Positions 44,783 to 53,100 of a DNA stretch of 64,000 nucleotides are shown here, in pieces. This DNA is from Cesiribacter sp. SM1 (GTDB lineage Bacteria > Bacteroidota > Bacteroidia > Cytophagales > Cyclobacteriaceae), in the NCBI RefSeq assembly GCF_020178975.1, contig NZ_JAHXBU010000043.1:1-64000 (forward strand), given 5' to 3'. The translations under genes and the position numbers were made by a program. Every line of letters begins with the position of its first letter. Position 1 is the first letter of the stretch. Below the pieces are notes generated by a model. That model was not told the DNA's origin, searched no databases, and was given only the letters and a program-made list of their open reading frames with translations.

Positions 44783-46024
44783 TTACTCCCGCCTGATGGC
44801 CTCTACAGGATCCAGGCGGGCTGCCCTTAGGGCCGGGTACGTTCCAAAAACAACACCCAATACTACCGCCAGCACAGCCACCAGCAGCATGGTACTAAGG
44901 GTAAAAGCGGCCTCAAAGGGTGCTTTGGACAGGTGCTGAATGACAGGTACGGCAGCCATAGCTCCCAATACGCCCAACAGAAGCCCCAGCAGGCTGCCAA
45001 AGCTGGAAACTGTTACTGATTCCGAAAGAAATTGCAGCACAATATCACGTTTTTTAGCTCCTGTTGCTTTTCTAATGCCTATCTCAACCGTGCGTTCTGT
45101 TACAGAAATCAACAAAACGTTCATAATACCTATGCCACCCACCAGCACTGCAATGCCTGTGATCAGGCCCATCACCAGCTTAAAAATCACAAAGCCCTGC
45201 TCCAACTGTGCCAGCCTGAATTCATTGGTGATTACCCTGAAATCATCGTCCTGCTTAGCCAGGTTGGCTTTTAACCAGGCCTCTATCTCCTCCTTTAGCA
45301 GGTTAACCTTTTCAACATCTTCTGCCTCTACCATAACAACAGCAGGCTCCTCCCGTAATTCATCATCACTCAAAAATGTTATAGGCACTATGGCCTGTGC
45401 AGTACCCTTTGCATCGCCCTTCACCACGCCAATAACCTTAAAATCATGCCCCAGCAATGCAATACTACGGCCTATGGCATCTCCTGGCTTATCGGTTCCC
45501 GTTAGTTTACGGGCCAGCATATCTGTAAGCACAACCATCCTGCCAGCTTGCTGAACTTCCTCCTGCCTGAATAAACGTCCTGCCAGTAACTCTACTTTTG
45601 GAGCTACAGCAGCCACAGTGCCTGTTAACACAATACCCAATGAAGTGGTGCTATCGGCATTGGTACTGTGAGGCAATTGAATGAGCTGCGGCTTATTTTT
45701 GATCAGGTAGCCCCTGGCTTTGTGGCTAAGGCTCTTTTCCATGCTTTCCAGCCGATCCAGGGTAAAATATCCCCAGGCCTCCTTATCCATGCGTACACCG
45801 TCTACTGTTCTGGTGGTGCTGGTCTGGATCATGATGGAATGCAGGCTACTGGTACTGGAAATCTGATCTCTGGCATATTTTTCTATACCATCGATAAAAG
45901 AAAGTATAGCCACCAGGGCCGCCACTCCTATTACAATGCCCAGCACTGAAAGAATGGTATGTAAAAAATTAGCCCGTATATTCTGGAGGGCCAGCACAAA
46001 AGAAACACCAATCATTCTTAGCAT
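44783..46024 (-). CDS. MacB/FtsX-type ABC transporter permease
   Basis: The protein has about 413 residues. The order is an N-terminal membrane helix (about 16-38, LHTILSVLGIVIGVAALVAIL), a periplasmic MacB-like domain (about 40-270) and an FtsX domain with three helices at the C-terminus, including GGIGIMNVLLISVTERTVEIGIRKATGAKKRDI and the YPALRAARLDPVEAIR ending. The start at 46024 (MLRMIG) is preferred over 46060, whose extra 12 residues do not fit the family. No ATPase subunit is adjacent, so it must use one encoded elsewhere. The substrate is unknown. Confidence 0.88.
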   Translation of the reverse strand: MLRMIGVSFVLALQNIRANFLHTILSVLGIVIGVAALVAILSFIDGIEKYARDQISSTSSLHSIMIQTSTTRTVDGVRMDKEAWGYFTLDRLESMEKSLSHKARGYLIKNKPQLIQLPHSTNADSTTSLGIVLTGTVAAVAPKVELLAGRLFRQEEVQQAGRMVVLTDMLARKLTGTDKPGDAIGRSIALLGHDFKVIGVVKGDAKGTAQAIVPITFLSDDELREEPAVVMVEAEDVEKVNLLKEEIEAWLKANLAKQDDDFRVITNEFRLAQLEQGFVIFKLVMGLITGIAVLVGGIGIMNVLLISVTERTVEIGIRKATGAKKRDIVLQFLSESVTVSSFGSLLGLLLGVLGAMAAVPVIQHLSKAPFEAAFTLSTMLLVAVLAVVLGVVFGTYPALRAARLDPVEAIRRE

Positions 46025-46283
46025 AAAGGGAGGGCCGAAGGTACTAACAGAAATTAACACAAGTTCTTACTCCCTTTCAACCTACTTTATACCAGCGGTT
46101 GCAGGTATTGCTAAAAGGGCTGCAGGCGGTTTTGACATACCAGGCAGGAGTAGAAGGTTTCTTTAGCAGCAGCCTGCAGGGCTTACAACAGGCGGCTACA
46201 CATGCCTGCAGTTGTTCCTGCTTATCCCATCAGCTGCGAAGCAGCTGTCTGTAGCAGAAAAGCCCACTATCCAGGATCTTGCG

Positions 46284-47015
46284 CTAATTGAGATTCAGGC
46301 CAAGGGTAAGCCCCAGCCAGGGTTTGCCCTGGTAGATCCAGATGTTTCGGTTAGCATCCAGCAGCTGATCGATCCCAACCCCTAAACCAAAAGTAAAACT
46401 ATTGATTCCAATCATCACAGCCACACCATTCATCCAGGCTATGCCATCGTACTCACCCGCGTATAGATCATGGGTTACCCAGGGGTTAATGGGCTCTACT
46501 CCTATGCCGGTAAAATAACCAACACTATACCCATAATGGTTAATTTCACGATCGGCAATTCCCAGAGGTGTAGGCTCGTAAGATATCCTATAGCGGTCGG
46601 TTCGGTAACCGGCATAAATGGCGCCATTGAACTGGGTATTCAGCTGTCTGGGCACGCCTGCTGTTTCCGGCCTGTATTTCATAGGGATGGCCAGTACATC
46701 GAGGTCAAAAGAGTATTCGTGCAGGGTATAGGTTGTGGGTATAGCTCCTCTGTTTGTTGCAGGAAACACCAATGCAGCCCTGCCGGTGGTATCTATAAGC
46801 CTATTCCCCTCCTGCTGCACAAGCCGATAAGCCACCAGGGTATCTTCGTTTGTATACACATAAACCCTGTGATCATCGCCCTCCTCCTCGCGTGCTTTGT
46901 AGTAGCCATTATTCAGTTCATATTTGGCATTTTCACTGAAACTCTTACAGCCGGCCAGCAGGAAAAAGCACGGCAGCAATTTAAGGCAGAACCGAAGGCT
47001 TTGAGTCAATGTCAT
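46284..47015 (-). CDS. Lipoprotein of unknown function
   Basis: The protein has 243 residues with a lipoprotein signal (LKLLPCFFLLAGC; lipid Cys in LLAGC). The mature protein has many strands with Tyr and Gly (FNGAIYAGYRTDRYRISYEP, INHYGYSVGYFTGIGVEP, FTFGLGVGIDQLL) and ends in GLTLGLNLN, which suggests a beta-rich or small-barrel envelope protein. No family is recognised. It is separated by 213 bp from the cytochrome c gene upstream. Confidence 0.72.
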   Translation of the reverse strand: MTLTQSLRFCLKLLPCFFLLAGCKSFSENAKYELNNGYYKAREEEGDDHRVYVYTNEDTLVAYRLVQQEGNRLIDTTGRAALVFPATNRGAIPTTYTLHEYSFDLDVLAIPMKYRPETAGVPRQLNTQFNGAIYAGYRTDRYRISYEPTPLGIADREINHYGYSVGYFTGIGVEPINPWVTHDLYAGEYDGIAWMNGVAVMIGINSFTFGLGVGIDQLLDANRNIWIYQGKPWLGLTLGLNLN

Positions 47016-47228
47016 CTTCTTGCTTTTATTGATTTGCTTAAAAGTTAAGCAGGAAACAGCAGCAGATGTTCATGACTACAGGTGCAGCTGAGTTATGTAC
47101 GAGTACCCGGGGCAGAGCGGCGAGTGGCAGGGAACCAGACAGCTGCGAAGCAAAAAAGGCCGGTGTAAAAACCAGCCCTTTATCCTGTACCCGCACAGGT
47201 GCAATCAATCTAACTACATATTCTTTTA

Positions 47229-47822
47229 TTAGTTTGTTAAAGCCTCCATGGGTATGGGAGCTGGCGGCACATTTTTAATAGGTTTTACCGTTTTGAGGTA
47301 GGCAAACACTGCCCGGAGGTCCTCATCCGTCATTTTGGCAACCTGTGGCCAGGGCATGGGTGGCATCAGGTTACGCCCACCCTCTATTCCTTTGTACTTG
47401 CCTTTGCGAATAGCCGTAAAGAACTGCTCTTCCGTCCAGTTACCAACGCCTGTAGGATCAGAAGTGAGGTTAGCAGAAAAGGAAGCACCCCAGGGGCCTA
47501 CCGCCGCAGTCAGGTGGCCATTAAACAGCACCCACTGCCCCACTTTTGTTACATCTACTTCCTCCAGTGGCATATCGGCCGGATGCCCTGAAAGCAGTCG
47601 CTCCGGATCAGGCTCAGGTCCGTTAGGTCCAAAAACCTTCGGAGAATGGCAATCGTGACAGCCGCTAACGTTCACCAGGTACTCTCCCCGCAGAATTTGT
47701 TCCTGGCTGTACCCTACCGATGCTGCCTTAGTTTCACCGGGGTCAGGAGTTGATGAACAGGCAACCTGCAGCATGCCTGCTGCTGCCAATAGCACTAAAC
47801 TGGATGTGAAAAGCTTCTTCAT
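47229..47822 (-). CDS. Exported monoheme c-type cytochrome
   Basis: The protein has 197 residues with a signal sequence ending near ACSS (a possible, weak lipobox). One heme-binding site CHDCH lies in LVNVSGCHDCHSPK near residue 57. The distal Met is probably in GGRNLMPPMPWP near residue 155. The fold matches the cytochrome c domain of small electron carriers. It is divergent from the LytTR regulator gene at 48140, and the LytTR-type direct repeats at 47911-47963 lie between the two, so it may be controlled by that regulator. Confidence 0.85.
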   Translation of the reverse strand: MKKLFTSSLVLLAAAGMLQVACSSTPDPGETKAASVGYSQEQILRGEYLVNVSGCHDCHSPKVFGPNGPEPDPERLLSGHPADMPLEEVDVTKVGQWVLFNGHLTAAVGPWGASFSANLTSDPTGVGNWTEEQFFTAIRKGKYKGIEGGRNLMPPMPWPQVAKMTDEDLRAVFAYLKTVKPIKNVPPAPIPMEALTN

Positions 47823-47910
47823 GGCTTATGCTGACTAAAAAGTTAAGAGTATAGTATGTTCAAATTGATGTTGACGCAAAGGTAGTAGGCACCCTGACAG
47901 GCAGCAGGCA

Positions 47911-47963
47911 AAAGGAGTGAATGCTTCTAATAAAGGAGTGAACGGCAACAAACAGGGAGTGAA
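47911..47963. promoter_or_regulatory. Three 11-bp direct repeats at 21-bp spacing, candidate LytTR operator
   Basis: AAAGGAGTGAA occurs at 47911-47921 and 47932-47942, and CAGGGAGTGAA at 47953-47963. The start-to-start spacing is exactly 21 bp, two helical turns. LytTR regulators bind pairs of direct repeats of about 9-10 bp with this spacing. The array lies between the cytochrome c gene and a LytTR regulator gene. A 14-bp match (AAAAGGAGTGAATG on the minus strand) recurs at 52114-52127. Confidence 0.6.
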
Positions 47964-48139
47964 CAACCCGCAGGCCAGCAACTGTAACAGCACCTTAGGG
48001 TACTGTAAAAAAACAGGTTGCAGTACCATCTGCCGGCAGGGAGGCTGCAAACAAAATGTTCTACATTGATAGCTTAATATAGAAGTATTTTTAAAAAAAA
48101 GGTATATTCGAACTAAGAATAATACTTCTTTATACTGCA

Positions 48140-48874
48140 ATGGCAAAAATCAGAATACTGGCTGCTGAAGATGATGCCCTGCATGCCGACACCCTGCGGA
48201 TGGTTATGGACCGGCTTGGGTATGAACTGATTGATATTGTTGATACACCTGCAGAGCTGCTTCGCCAGCTGAAGGCTACCCAGCCAGATGTGTTGCTGAT
48301 GGACATAGACCTTGGCGTAGAAGAAACCGGTATTGACCTGGTGAAAAAAATCAACGAGTCTGCTGATATACCTGTTATTTATGTAACCTCTCATAAGGAG
48401 GAAGCCATTTTTAAGAAAGCAAAGGAAACAATGCCAGAGGCTTACATCATCAAGCCTTATGATCCGGAACATCTACAGGCTGCCATTGAACTGGCTGTTT
48501 TCAAAAAGCAAAAAGAGGCAAACCAACCCCACAGCCGGACGGCGCAACCAACACCCCTGAAGGCAGTTTTTGTGAAAGAAGGCAACAGCCTTGTAAAACT
48601 GCAGCTACAGGACATTGCCCTGGTAGAGGCCTATGATAAATACTGCTACCTCTATACCCGTGATAAAAAGCACTTACTGAATAATCAGCTGAAAAACCTC
48701 ATTCAGCTGTTGCCACAGGAGCTGTTCCTCCAGGTGCACCGCTCCTACCTGGTGAACCTGGATGCGGTGGAAAAAATACGCCCCCAGCAGAACAGTATTG
48801 AGGTTGCCGGCAAGCAGGTGCCGGTCAGCAAGTCGTTCAAAGCTGCTTTGTACGCCCACCTTACCACAATATAG
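48140..48874 (+). CDS. LytTR-family response regulator of the split-barrel module
   Basis: The protein has 244 residues: receiver domain with acidic residues at 10-12, phospho-acceptor Asp55 (VLLMDIDLG) and Lys in IIKPYD; then a linker rich in Gln, Pro and Lys (125-145); then a LytTR domain with LFLQVHRSYLVNLDAVEKI. It opens a co-directional run of six genes that ends in a GAF histidine kinase at 52080. That kinase is of the HisKA type, not LytS, an uncommon pairing for a LytTR regulator. Three direct repeats lie about 180 bp upstream and suggest self-regulation. A weak -7 element (TATATTCG) is at 48103-48110. Confidence 0.92.
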   Translation: MAKIRILAAEDDALHADTLRMVMDRLGYELIDIVDTPAELLRQLKATQPDVLLMDIDLGVEETGIDLVKKINESADIPVIYVTSHKEEAIFKKAKETMPEAYIIKPYDPEHLQAAIELAVFKKQKEANQPHSRTAQPTPLKAVFVKEGNSLVKLQLQDIALVEAYDKYCYLYTRDKKHLLNNQLKNLIQLLPQELFLQVHRSYLVNLDAVEKIRPQQNSIEVAGKQVPVSKSFKAALYAHLTTI

Positions 48875-48885
48875 CTTCTCCTGAT

Positions 48886-49353
48886 ATGTTATTAACTGAT
48901 CACCAGACAGACCTTTTACAAGCCCACTACACCTCTACTTATGTAGGATATAGTGGTGCTAACTCCCTCACCGATATTATAAAGTTATCTGGCGTTCTGG
49001 TTAACGAAGACCGCGTGCACATCGATTTGTTTGTTCCGGAGCTGTATACCCAAACATTTGTTAAAAACATTCAGGAGAATGTAAAGCTAAGCTGCCTCTT
49101 TACATCTGTCTACACCCTGGAAACCTACCAGATTAAAGGAACATATTTAGGAACCCGCCCATGTACGGCAGCAGAAATAAACCTTCAGAAAGCGTATGTA
49201 GAAGGCTTTGGCCAGCATAGGGTAAATCTTGGTATGAAAAACGGTCTTGCTTTTGTAAAATATTACCGGGAGCCTGGTATTGCCATACGCATGAGAGCGG
49301 AAGAAATATACGAGCAAACACCAAAAACCGGAACAGGAAAAAAAATTGGTTAA
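48886..49353 (+). CDS. Split-barrel (pyridoxamine-phosphate-oxidase-like) protein A1
   Basis: The protein has 155 residues and is cytoplasmic. The pattern LSGVLVNEDRVHIDLFVPELYTQTFVKNIQENVKLSCLFTS, a YQIKGTYLG strand and a C-terminal EQTPKTGTGKKI match flavin-binding split-barrel proteins of the PNPOx-like superfamily, whose members bind FMN, F420 or heme. Enzymatic PNP oxidase residues cannot be confirmed. It lies 11 bp after the regulator gene and overlaps gene B1. A paralogue (A2) follows at 49867. A cofactor-based sensor role is inferred from its place between a regulator and a kinase. Confidence 0.65.
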   Translation: MLLTDHQTDLLQAHYTSTYVGYSGANSLTDIIKLSGVLVNEDRVHIDLFVPELYTQTFVKNIQENVKLSCLFTSVYTLETYQIKGTYLGTRPCTAAEINLQKAYVEGFGQHRVNLGMKNGLAFVKYYREPGIAIRMRAEEIYEQTPKTGTGKKIG

Positions 49354-49780
49354 TCTATCTAAAATATCAGAAGAAGGCTTAGGCTCGCAGTCGCTTCAGC
49401 GAGCATTCGATGGGATAATTCCTTTGGTAGCCGGCACCTGCGCGGCCGATGGCACCCCTAACATCACTTTTATGTCGCAGTTCTTCTATGTAGATGAGCA
49501 GCACGTAGCCATTTCCTACCAGTTCATGAATAAAACATGGCGCAACCTGAACATCAATCCCATATTCACGACCCTGGTAACGAACCCCGACACTATGGCC
49601 ATGTGGAAGCTGAAGCTGCAGTATGTGGAAGAGCAAAAGGAAGGGCCTATTTTCGAGGAAATGGAAATGCAGCTGATGGCCCTTTCCACACCGGAAAATA
49701 TTAATTTCAGCCTCCGTTCGGCCGTGATCTGCAGGGTGCTTTCTATAGAAAATGTATTTGAAGGCAGTGAAATGCCATAA
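49346..49780 (+). CDS. Split-barrel (PNPOx-like) protein B1
   Basis: The protein has 144 residues. It starts at TTG 49346, which overlaps the A1 stop by eight bases; no ATG exists before the conserved region. The pattern IPLVAGTCAADGTPNITFMSQFFYVDEQHVAISYQFMNKT is typical of PNPOx-like split barrels, and in other bacteria a domain like this is found fused to GAF-containing signalling proteins. The C-terminal half (LKLQYVEEQKEGPIFEEMEMQLMALST) is almost identical to B2 even at the DNA level. It probably partners A1. Confidence 0.62.
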   Translation: MVNLSKISEEGLGSQSLQRAFDGIIPLVAGTCAADGTPNITFMSQFFYVDEQHVAISYQFMNKTWRNLNINPIFTTLVTNPDTMAMWKLKLQYVEEQKEGPIFEEMEMQLMALSTPENINFSLRSAVICRVLSIENVFEGSEMP

Positions 49781-49866
49781 ACTTAACTAAATGCACAAGA
49801 AGCCTGTAAACGGATGCTATGACGGCAGCAGACTGACACCTGTAAATTAGAAAAAGAAAATAAGCG

Positions 49867-50334
49867 ATGCTTTTGAAAGATCATCAAATTAGCCTGTTAC
49901 ATGCCAGCTATTCTTCCATCTGGTTAGGGAGTAGTTCAGCAGATTGTATGGCTGATATCCTGCGGCTTTCCGGGATAGTGGTGGCTGAAGATCGTCTACA
50001 CCTGGACTTACTGGTCCCGGAGCAATACGCCCGCACCTTTTTTAAGAATGTAGCTGAAAACCGGAAAATAAGTGTTCTCTGTGCATCGGTGTTCTCCTAT
50101 GAGGCTTATCAGGTGAAAGGCATATACCTTGGTTTCAGACCCTCTACACCTGAAGAAGCGGAGTATCAGAAAAACTACTTCTATGGTTTTAGCAGAAGCA
50201 TGCTGGATATTGGTGTTAAGTCGGGGCTTTTCTTTGCAGATTACTACCAGGAGCCCAGCCTTGCCATTCGGATGAAATCCGAAGAAGTATACGATCAGAC
50301 CCCTAAGGTAGGTACCGGTAATAAAATCAGTTAA
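49867..50334 (+). CDS. Split-barrel (PNPOx-like) protein A2, paralogue of A1
   Basis: The protein has 155 residues, the same length as A1, and aligns end to end with it without gaps: MLLKDHQISLLHASYSS, EDRLHLDLLVPEQYARTFFKN, YQVKGIYLG and DQTPKVGTGNKI. Identity is roughly half, so the duplication is not recent. It starts 86 bp after B1, the only gap of note in the block; that gap may hold a secondary promoter but shows no TAnnTTTG. The next gene, B2, starts 10 bp after its stop. Confidence 0.65.
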   Translation: MLLKDHQISLLHASYSSIWLGSSSADCMADILRLSGIVVAEDRLHLDLLVPEQYARTFFKNVAENRKISVLCASVFSYEAYQVKGIYLGFRPSTPEEAEYQKNYFYGFSRSMLDIGVKSGLFFADYYQEPSLAIRMKSEEVYDQTPKVGTGNKIS

Positions 50335-50344
50335 CAAACAAGGC

Positions 50345-50761
50345 ATGTCAGCAAACCAGTACATTTCGTCTGCCTTACGTAGCGCTCTGGATGGTGTTAT
50401 TCCCTTTGTTGTGGGCACATGCGATCCTGAGGGAATACCTAACATTACTTTTATGTCGCGCCTTTTTTATGTAGATGAGCAGCACGTAGCCATCTCCTAC
50501 CAGTTTATGAATAAAACCAGGCGTAATCTACTGGCAAATTCTACCTGCCTGGCGTTCGTAACAAGTCCGGATACAATGAGGATGTGGAAGCTGAAGCTGC
50601 AGTATGTGGAAGAGCAAAAGGAAGGCCCTATTTTCGAGGAAATGGAAATGCAGCTGATGGCCCTTTCCACCCCCGATAATATTTCCTTTAGTCTCTACTC
50701 AGCCATTATCTGCAAGATACTTTCTATTGAAGAGGTGTTTGAGGGAGGCAAACAAGCTTAA
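50345..50761 (+). CDS. Split-barrel (PNPOx-like) protein B2, paralogue of B1
   Basis: The protein has 138 residues. It matches B1 through IPFVVGTCDPEGIPNITFMSRLFYVDEQHVAISYQFMNKT and the shared LKLQYVEEQKEGPIFEE segment, but unlike B1 has a normal ATG start. The stop is two bases before the ATG of the histidine kinase, so the two are tightly coupled. This fits a role as the sensor input for that kinase, in keeping with fused B-GAF architectures in other bacteria. Confidence 0.65.
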   Translation: MSANQYISSALRSALDGVIPFVVGTCDPEGIPNITFMSRLFYVDEQHVAISYQFMNKTRRNLLANSTCLAFVTSPDTMRMWKLKLQYVEEQKEGPIFEEMEMQLMALSTPDNISFSLYSAIICKILSIEEVFEGGKQA

Positions 50762-50763
50762 GC

Positions 50764-52080
50764 ATGGAAACCCTGCAAAATCCCCTGGCCAAAGAGCTGG
50801 AACAGGAAAAGAAGAAGAATGATATCATCCGGAGGCTTTCTGTTGAACTCAGCCACTTGTCTACCCTAAAGGAAAAGCTGGATAACATCCTGGAGATGCT
50901 GGACCAGAGCTTTGGGCTTAAGCACAGCATGCTTTTACTACCTGACCAGGAGCACGAATACCTGCGGGTTTTTGCCAGCCGTGGCTTCGATGACCATGGC
51001 CTGGGCACACAGGTAAAAATGGGCGAAGGCGTAATAGGCGTGGTAGCCCTGCGCAAGCGTAAGCTAAGAATGACGAATATTTCCCGGCAGCGCCACTACC
51101 TGCAGGCCTCCGCCGCAACACAAGCAGGCGTAAAAGTTTACTCCCTGCCTGCCCTGAAACAGGTAGAAAGCCAGGTGGCCATACCCCTGCTGGCCAACGA
51201 TGAGCTGGTCGCGGTTCTTTCAGCAGAAAGTACAGATGTAAACTTTTTCAGCCGGGAGGATGAGGACTTCCTGATGACGCTCTCCCAGCTATTGGCTATT
51301 TCTATACAGAATGCCATTATTCTGGAGCAACTGGAGCAGAAAGTACAGGAACGGACTGCCGCCCTGGAGGCAAAAAAGCAGGAACTGGAACAGCTGAATG
51401 CCAGCAAAGACCGCCTCTTTTCTATTATAGGCCACGATTTGCGCAGCCCGGCTGCCGCCCTTCAAAACGTAACGGACCTGATACGCTACTACCAGGAAAA
51501 GGGCGATCTTCTGCAGCTTAATAACCTGGGCTGCCGGATTTCACGGGCTGCCAACAACATCAGCTATATGCTCGACAACCTGCTGAACTGGTCGATTACC
51601 CAGACCGGCGACCTGCAGCTGAAGATTGAAGCACTGCCCGTACAGGAATTAATAGAAGAGGTGCTTGAAATGTACCAGGAAATGATCTGGTCAAAAAACA
51701 TCAGCATCTGCTTTACCTGCCCCGAAGACCTTCTGCTGATGGCTGACAGAAACGCGGCCTTAACAATCTTGCGAAACCTGCTGTGCAATTCTGTTAAGTT
51801 TACCCCACAGGGCGGTAAAGTTGAAATAAGGGCACAGCAGCAGGGAGATCATACCCATATCACCATCAGTGACAATGGTGTTGGTATGGAGCCCGAAAAA
51901 CTAAAGTACCTGTTCTGCCTTAGGGAAGGCAAAAGCACTAAGGGAACCGCCAAGGAAAAAGGTGTAGGGCTGGGCATGATCCTGGTGCGTGAGTTCATTC
52001 GCCTGAACAACGGCAGCATTAAGGTTTCTAGCCTGCCCCAACAAGGTACCACCATAGAACTGCTGTTTCCAGCCCTCTAA
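50764..52080 (+). CDS. GAF-domain sensor histidine kinase
   Basis: The protein has 438 residues and no membrane helices. Order: an N-terminal helix, a GAF domain (about 30-185, with MGEGVIGVVALRKRKLRMTN), a coiled coil (188-212), HisKA with His224 (FSIIGHDLRSPAAAL), and a HATPase domain with N-box LRNLLCNSVKFTP, G1 ISDNGVGMEPEKL and G2 GVGLGMILVREF. All catalytic motifs are intact. It is soluble, so it should sense an intracellular cue. It is the last gene of the six-gene block; its likely partners are the LytTR regulator at 48140 and the split-barrel proteins. Confidence 0.92.
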   Translation: METLQNPLAKELEQEKKKNDIIRRLSVELSHLSTLKEKLDNILEMLDQSFGLKHSMLLLPDQEHEYLRVFASRGFDDHGLGTQVKMGEGVIGVVALRKRKLRMTNISRQRHYLQASAATQAGVKVYSLPALKQVESQVAIPLLANDELVAVLSAESTDVNFFSREDEDFLMTLSQLLAISIQNAIILEQLEQKVQERTAALEAKKQELEQLNASKDRLFSIIGHDLRSPAAALQNVTDLIRYYQEKGDLLQLNNLGCRISRAANNISYMLDNLLNWSITQTGDLQLKIEALPVQELIEEVLEMYQEMIWSKNISICFTCPEDLLLMADRNAALTILRNLLCNSVKFTPQGGKVEIRAQQQGDHTHITISDNGVGMEPEKLKYLFCLREGKSTKGTAKEKGVGLGMILVREFIRLNNGSIKVSSLPQQGTTIELLFPAL

Positions 52081-52102
52081 GGCGTAAAATTTCTTTTACG
52101 CC
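52081..52102 (+). terminator. Hairpin directly after the kinase stop
   Basis: GGCGTAAAA (52081-52089) pairs with TTTTACGCC (52094-52102) around a 4-nt loop. There is no long T tract after it, so termination may be partial. Confidence 0.5.
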
Positions 52103-52111
52103 AGAACCACT

Positions 52112-52166
52112 GCCATTCACTCCTTTTAAGTAGCCATTCGTGCTTTTCTCAAAAAGCACGAATGGC
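52112..52166. repeat. Direct and inverted repeats with the 21-bp motif
   Basis: GCCATTC starts at 52112 and again at 52133, exactly 21 bp apart, each followed by a short variable stretch and TTTT. The minus strand of the first copy reads AAAAGGAGTGAATGGC, sharing 14 bases with the 47911 array. The second copy (52133-52147) is also the left arm of a perfect 15-bp hairpin with 52152-52166. It lies between the kinase gene and the reductase gene. Confidence 0.65.
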
Positions 52167-52209
52167 GCAGCTATAATTTTACGCTATGTTAAACCGAAAC
52201 ACATAGCAC

Positions 52210-53088
52210 ATGAAAACATTAGTGATTGGTGGTACCGGCACAGTAGGCAGCGAAGTGGTAAAAGGGCTGCTTAGGCATCAGCAGCAGGTGCGAGTGCTCA
52301 CCACCTCCTTAAGTAAGGCAGCAGCCCTGCCACAGGGCGTAGAAGCGGTAATAGGTGATCTTAACCAACCGGCAAGCCTCTCCACTGCTTTTGAAGGCAC
52401 AGACAAGGTATTTATGCTGAACATGCATAGCCTTACCGAAATTGAGCAGGCAAAAAATGCCATTGCTGCCGCCAAACAGGCCGGCATACGCAAAATGGTA
52501 TACCAAAGCATTCACAGGGCACACGAATTCATGGAAATTCCACACGTAGCCACAAAAGTGCTGGTGGAAGAGGCAATACAGGAATCCGGACTAACATACA
52601 CCTTTGTTTGCCCTAATAACTTTTATCAGAACGACTTCTGGTTTAAGGACACTATTCTGCAGCATGGCATTTACCCACAACCCATCGGCAATATAGGCCT
52701 TAGCCGTGTGGATGTACGCGATATTGCAGCAGTAGCCGTAAAGGCTCTGATCTCTTCCGAACTTGATGGCCTATCCATCCCGCTGGCAGGTCCTGATGTA
52801 TTGAACGGACCAGAAACCGCTCAAATGCTAAGTGAAATGCTGCAACGCCCCATCAGCTATGCCGGCAACGACCTGGTATCCTGGGCAGCCCAAAGCAGAC
52901 AGTTTTTACCAGACTGGCTCGTAGACGACTGGACGATTATGTATCGCCTGTTCCAGGAAAAAGGATTAACTGCCTCTGCAGAAGATCTTAAAACCCTGAG
53001 TACGGTACTTGGCAGGGCTCCAAGAAGCTATGCCTCCTTCCTCGAAGAACATCTCTCATTTTTTCAACCTGTTCCCACACTTATTTGA
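52210..53088 (+). CDS. NmrA-like NAD(P)-binding reductase
   Basis: The protein has 292 residues. The N-terminal LVIGGTGTVGSEVVKGLL is the Gly-rich nucleotide-binding motif of NmrA/atypical short-chain reductases, and the later KMVYQSIHRAHEF, TFVCPNNFYQND and GLSRVDVRDIAAVAV segments agree. The active-site Tyr-x-x-x-Lys of classical enzymes is not evident, as usual for this group. It lies 12 bp before an O-methyltransferase gene, suggesting a two-gene operon, perhaps for a small-molecule or quinone reduction step. The 21-bp repeats lie directly upstream. Confidence 0.87.
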   Translation: MKTLVIGGTGTVGSEVVKGLLRHQQQVRVLTTSLSKAAALPQGVEAVIGDLNQPASLSTAFEGTDKVFMLNMHSLTEIEQAKNAIAAAKQAGIRKMVYQSIHRAHEFMEIPHVATKVLVEEAIQESGLTYTFVCPNNFYQNDFWFKDTILQHGIYPQPIGNIGLSRVDVRDIAAVAVKALISSELDGLSIPLAGPDVLNGPETAQMLSEMLQRPISYAGNDLVSWAAQSRQFLPDWLVDDWTIMYRLFQEKGLTASAEDLKTLSTVLGRAPRSYASFLEEHLSFFQPVPTLI

Positions 53089-53100
53089 TACTGGATCATC

